From: Clostridia bacterium
GTDB taxonomy: Bacteria; Bacillota_A; Clostridia; Christensenellales; CAG-138
DNA: 7,664 nt
Assembly: GCA_017553815.1 (NCBI GenBank)
Contig: JAFZJT010000176.1
Coordinates: 1-7,664 of the forward strand
Reading direction: 5' to 3'
Shown here: positions 7,210-7,664 of the stretch, in pieces
Layout of the letters: each line of letters begins with the position of its first letter
Numbering within the stretch: position 1 is the first letter of the stretch
Program-made: the position numbers and the translations under genes
The notes under the pieces: generated by a model
What the model saw: the letters and a program-made list of their open reading frames with translations, nothing else
Databases searched by the model: none
Told to the model about the DNA's origin: nothing

Positions 7210-7459
7210 TCAAGCCTTATCTTTCCTGAGACCAAGTGCTGTCGGGTCAGCGGCACCTTCGGAAAGCGTTTCATAGGTATCGATAATAACGGCGGTGTTT
7301 GAGTCTATGCGCCGCATCAAGCTTGCCGACCCATTCGGGAGAGGCAACGGAGATGCCTTTATAGCCATCCTAATTTGCCGTGTTCTCAGTGTTCATATTG
7401 CAGCTTGAAAGCAGTAGCATGATGATAATGATAAGTGACAGTAGGCTTTTTCTTTTCAT
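7210..7459 (-). pseudogene. Remnant of a small lipoprotein gene (stop codon plus frame change)
   Basis: Reading leftward from the ATG at 7459, the first 20 codons encode a classic lipoprotein signal: MKRKS, a hydrophobic core of Leu/Ile, then the lipobox LLLSSC. AAGAGG lies 9 bases before the start. After NMNTENTAN the frame meets TAG (7370-7372), but the same frame goes on with protein-like sequence (DGYKGISVASPEWVGKLDAA) to about 7310. From there the coding-like signal moves to the neighbouring frame (DSNTAVIIDTYETLSEGAAD and on) and ends at TGA 7210-7212. Two lesions in 250 bases suggest decay. The family is not recognised. The PEWVGKLDAA stretch faintly recalls clostridial secreted lipoproteins with L,D-transpeptidase-like domains, but that is only an impression. 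It could instead be a genuine 29-residue lipopeptide, or hold a sequencing error. Confidence 0.6.
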
Positions 7460-7468
7460 AGGGTTTGA

Positions 7469-7474
7469 CCTCTT
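7469..7474 (-). promoter_or_regulatory. Ribosome binding site of the lipoprotein remnant
   Basis: AAGAGG on the minus strand lies 9 bases before the ATG at 7459. It supports that codon as the original start of the lipoprotein gene. No clear promoter is visible in the 40 bases before it. Confidence 0.5.
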
Positions 7475-7497
7475 GTTCTATTATGTGTAAATAGCTC

Positions 7498-7530
7498 AAA
7501 ACGGCTTCTGAGCCAAAGCACAAAAGCCGT
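7498..7530 (-). terminator. Probable terminator of the gene at the right edge
   Basis: ACGGCTT (7501-7507) pairs with AAGCCGT (7524-7530), and two more pairs form past one mismatch, around a loop of about 10 bases. On the minus strand the stem runs into TTTTGAGC, a short T-tract, 31 bases beyond the stop of the rightmost gene. The T-run is brief, so strength is uncertain. It separates that gene from the lipoprotein remnant. Confidence 0.6.
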
Positions 7531-7560
7531 ATGATTTGATAAGATATTTAAAGAACGGGA

Positions 7561-7664
7561 TCATTTGAAATACAGCGAAGCCGCGTCATAGAACTCCTTA
7601 TCGACTTCCTTGCGCACCGTAACGGCGGCGTCGAGATCCGCGGCAACTATCTGGTTGCCCGACT
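7561..7664 (-). CDS. C-terminus of an unidentified protein (5' end outside window)
   Basis: The last 33 codons of a minus-strand gene end in TGA at 7561-7563. The residues begin SGNQIVAADLDAAVTVRK and finish with DKEFYDAASLYFK. The stretch is charged and amphipathic, with no membrane segment and no cysteine. That it is coding is supported by the open frame to the window edge, codon use like the neighbouring genes (G/C-ending codons such as GCC, GAC, CGC) and a terminator-like hairpin placed right after it. I do not recognise the family. A strand like QIVAADLD followed by a VRKEV helix loosely resembles the tail of carbon-nitrogen hydrolases (nitrilase superfamily), but the match is too short to name it. 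Confidence 0.6.
   Translation of the reverse strand, partial: SGNQIVAADLDAAVTVRKEVDKEFYDAASLYFK

Noticed and set aside
1..7664. Mobile elements, CRISPR arrays, tRNA or rRNA genes, riboswitches
   Set aside because: No transposase or integrase sequence, direct-repeat array, cloverleaf or recognisable aptamer was seen on either strand.

Overview
The window reads as ordinary chromosomal DNA of a low- to mid-GC anaerobic Firmicute of the class Clostridia, probably a gut-type lineage. The basis is the gene order xseA-xseB-ispA-dxs-tlyA-nadK-recN, a conserved Firmicutes block, together with purine-rich Shine-Dalgarno sites and a small rubredoxin next to it. Species cannot be named from this sequence. 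No phage, transposon, CRISPR, tRNA or rRNA is visible.

Layout. Positions 1-6879 on the plus strand are one dense run of seven genes with gaps of 1 to 28 bases, almost certainly one transcription unit that starts left of the window. It holds the end of xseA and all of xseB (exonuclease VII), ispA (prenyl diphosphate synthase), dxs (first enzyme of the MEP isoprenoid pathway), tlyA (rRNA 2'-O-methyltransferase), nadK (NAD kinase) and recN (SMC-like DNA repair ATPase). A perfect 13-bp hairpin at 6909-6941 closes it and probably serves both strands.

The right part is on the minus strand. A 44-residue rubredoxin (7088 to 6954) has its own near-consensus promoter. Upstream of it lies what looks like a decayed small lipoprotein gene (7459 to 7210) with a clear signal peptide, then an in-frame stop, then a frame change. 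Beyond that are a probable terminator (about 7498-7530) and the last 33 codons of an unrecognised protein (7664 to 7561).

How the genes work together. Dxs makes DXP for the MEP pathway and IspA condenses the resulting C5 units into farnesyl-type diphosphate. NadK supplies NADP(H), which the MEP pathway uses at the DXP reductoisomerase step. XseAB and RecN belong to DNA repair, and TlyA modifies the ribosome. The link is conserved housekeeping synteny more than a single pathway. Compared with the classical Firmicutes version, argR is missing between nadK and recN, and spoIVB/spo0A do not follow recN.

I found no convincing new biological system. The items most worth a second look are the lipoprotein remnant, the altered end of the synteny block, and the unidentified C-terminus at the right edge.
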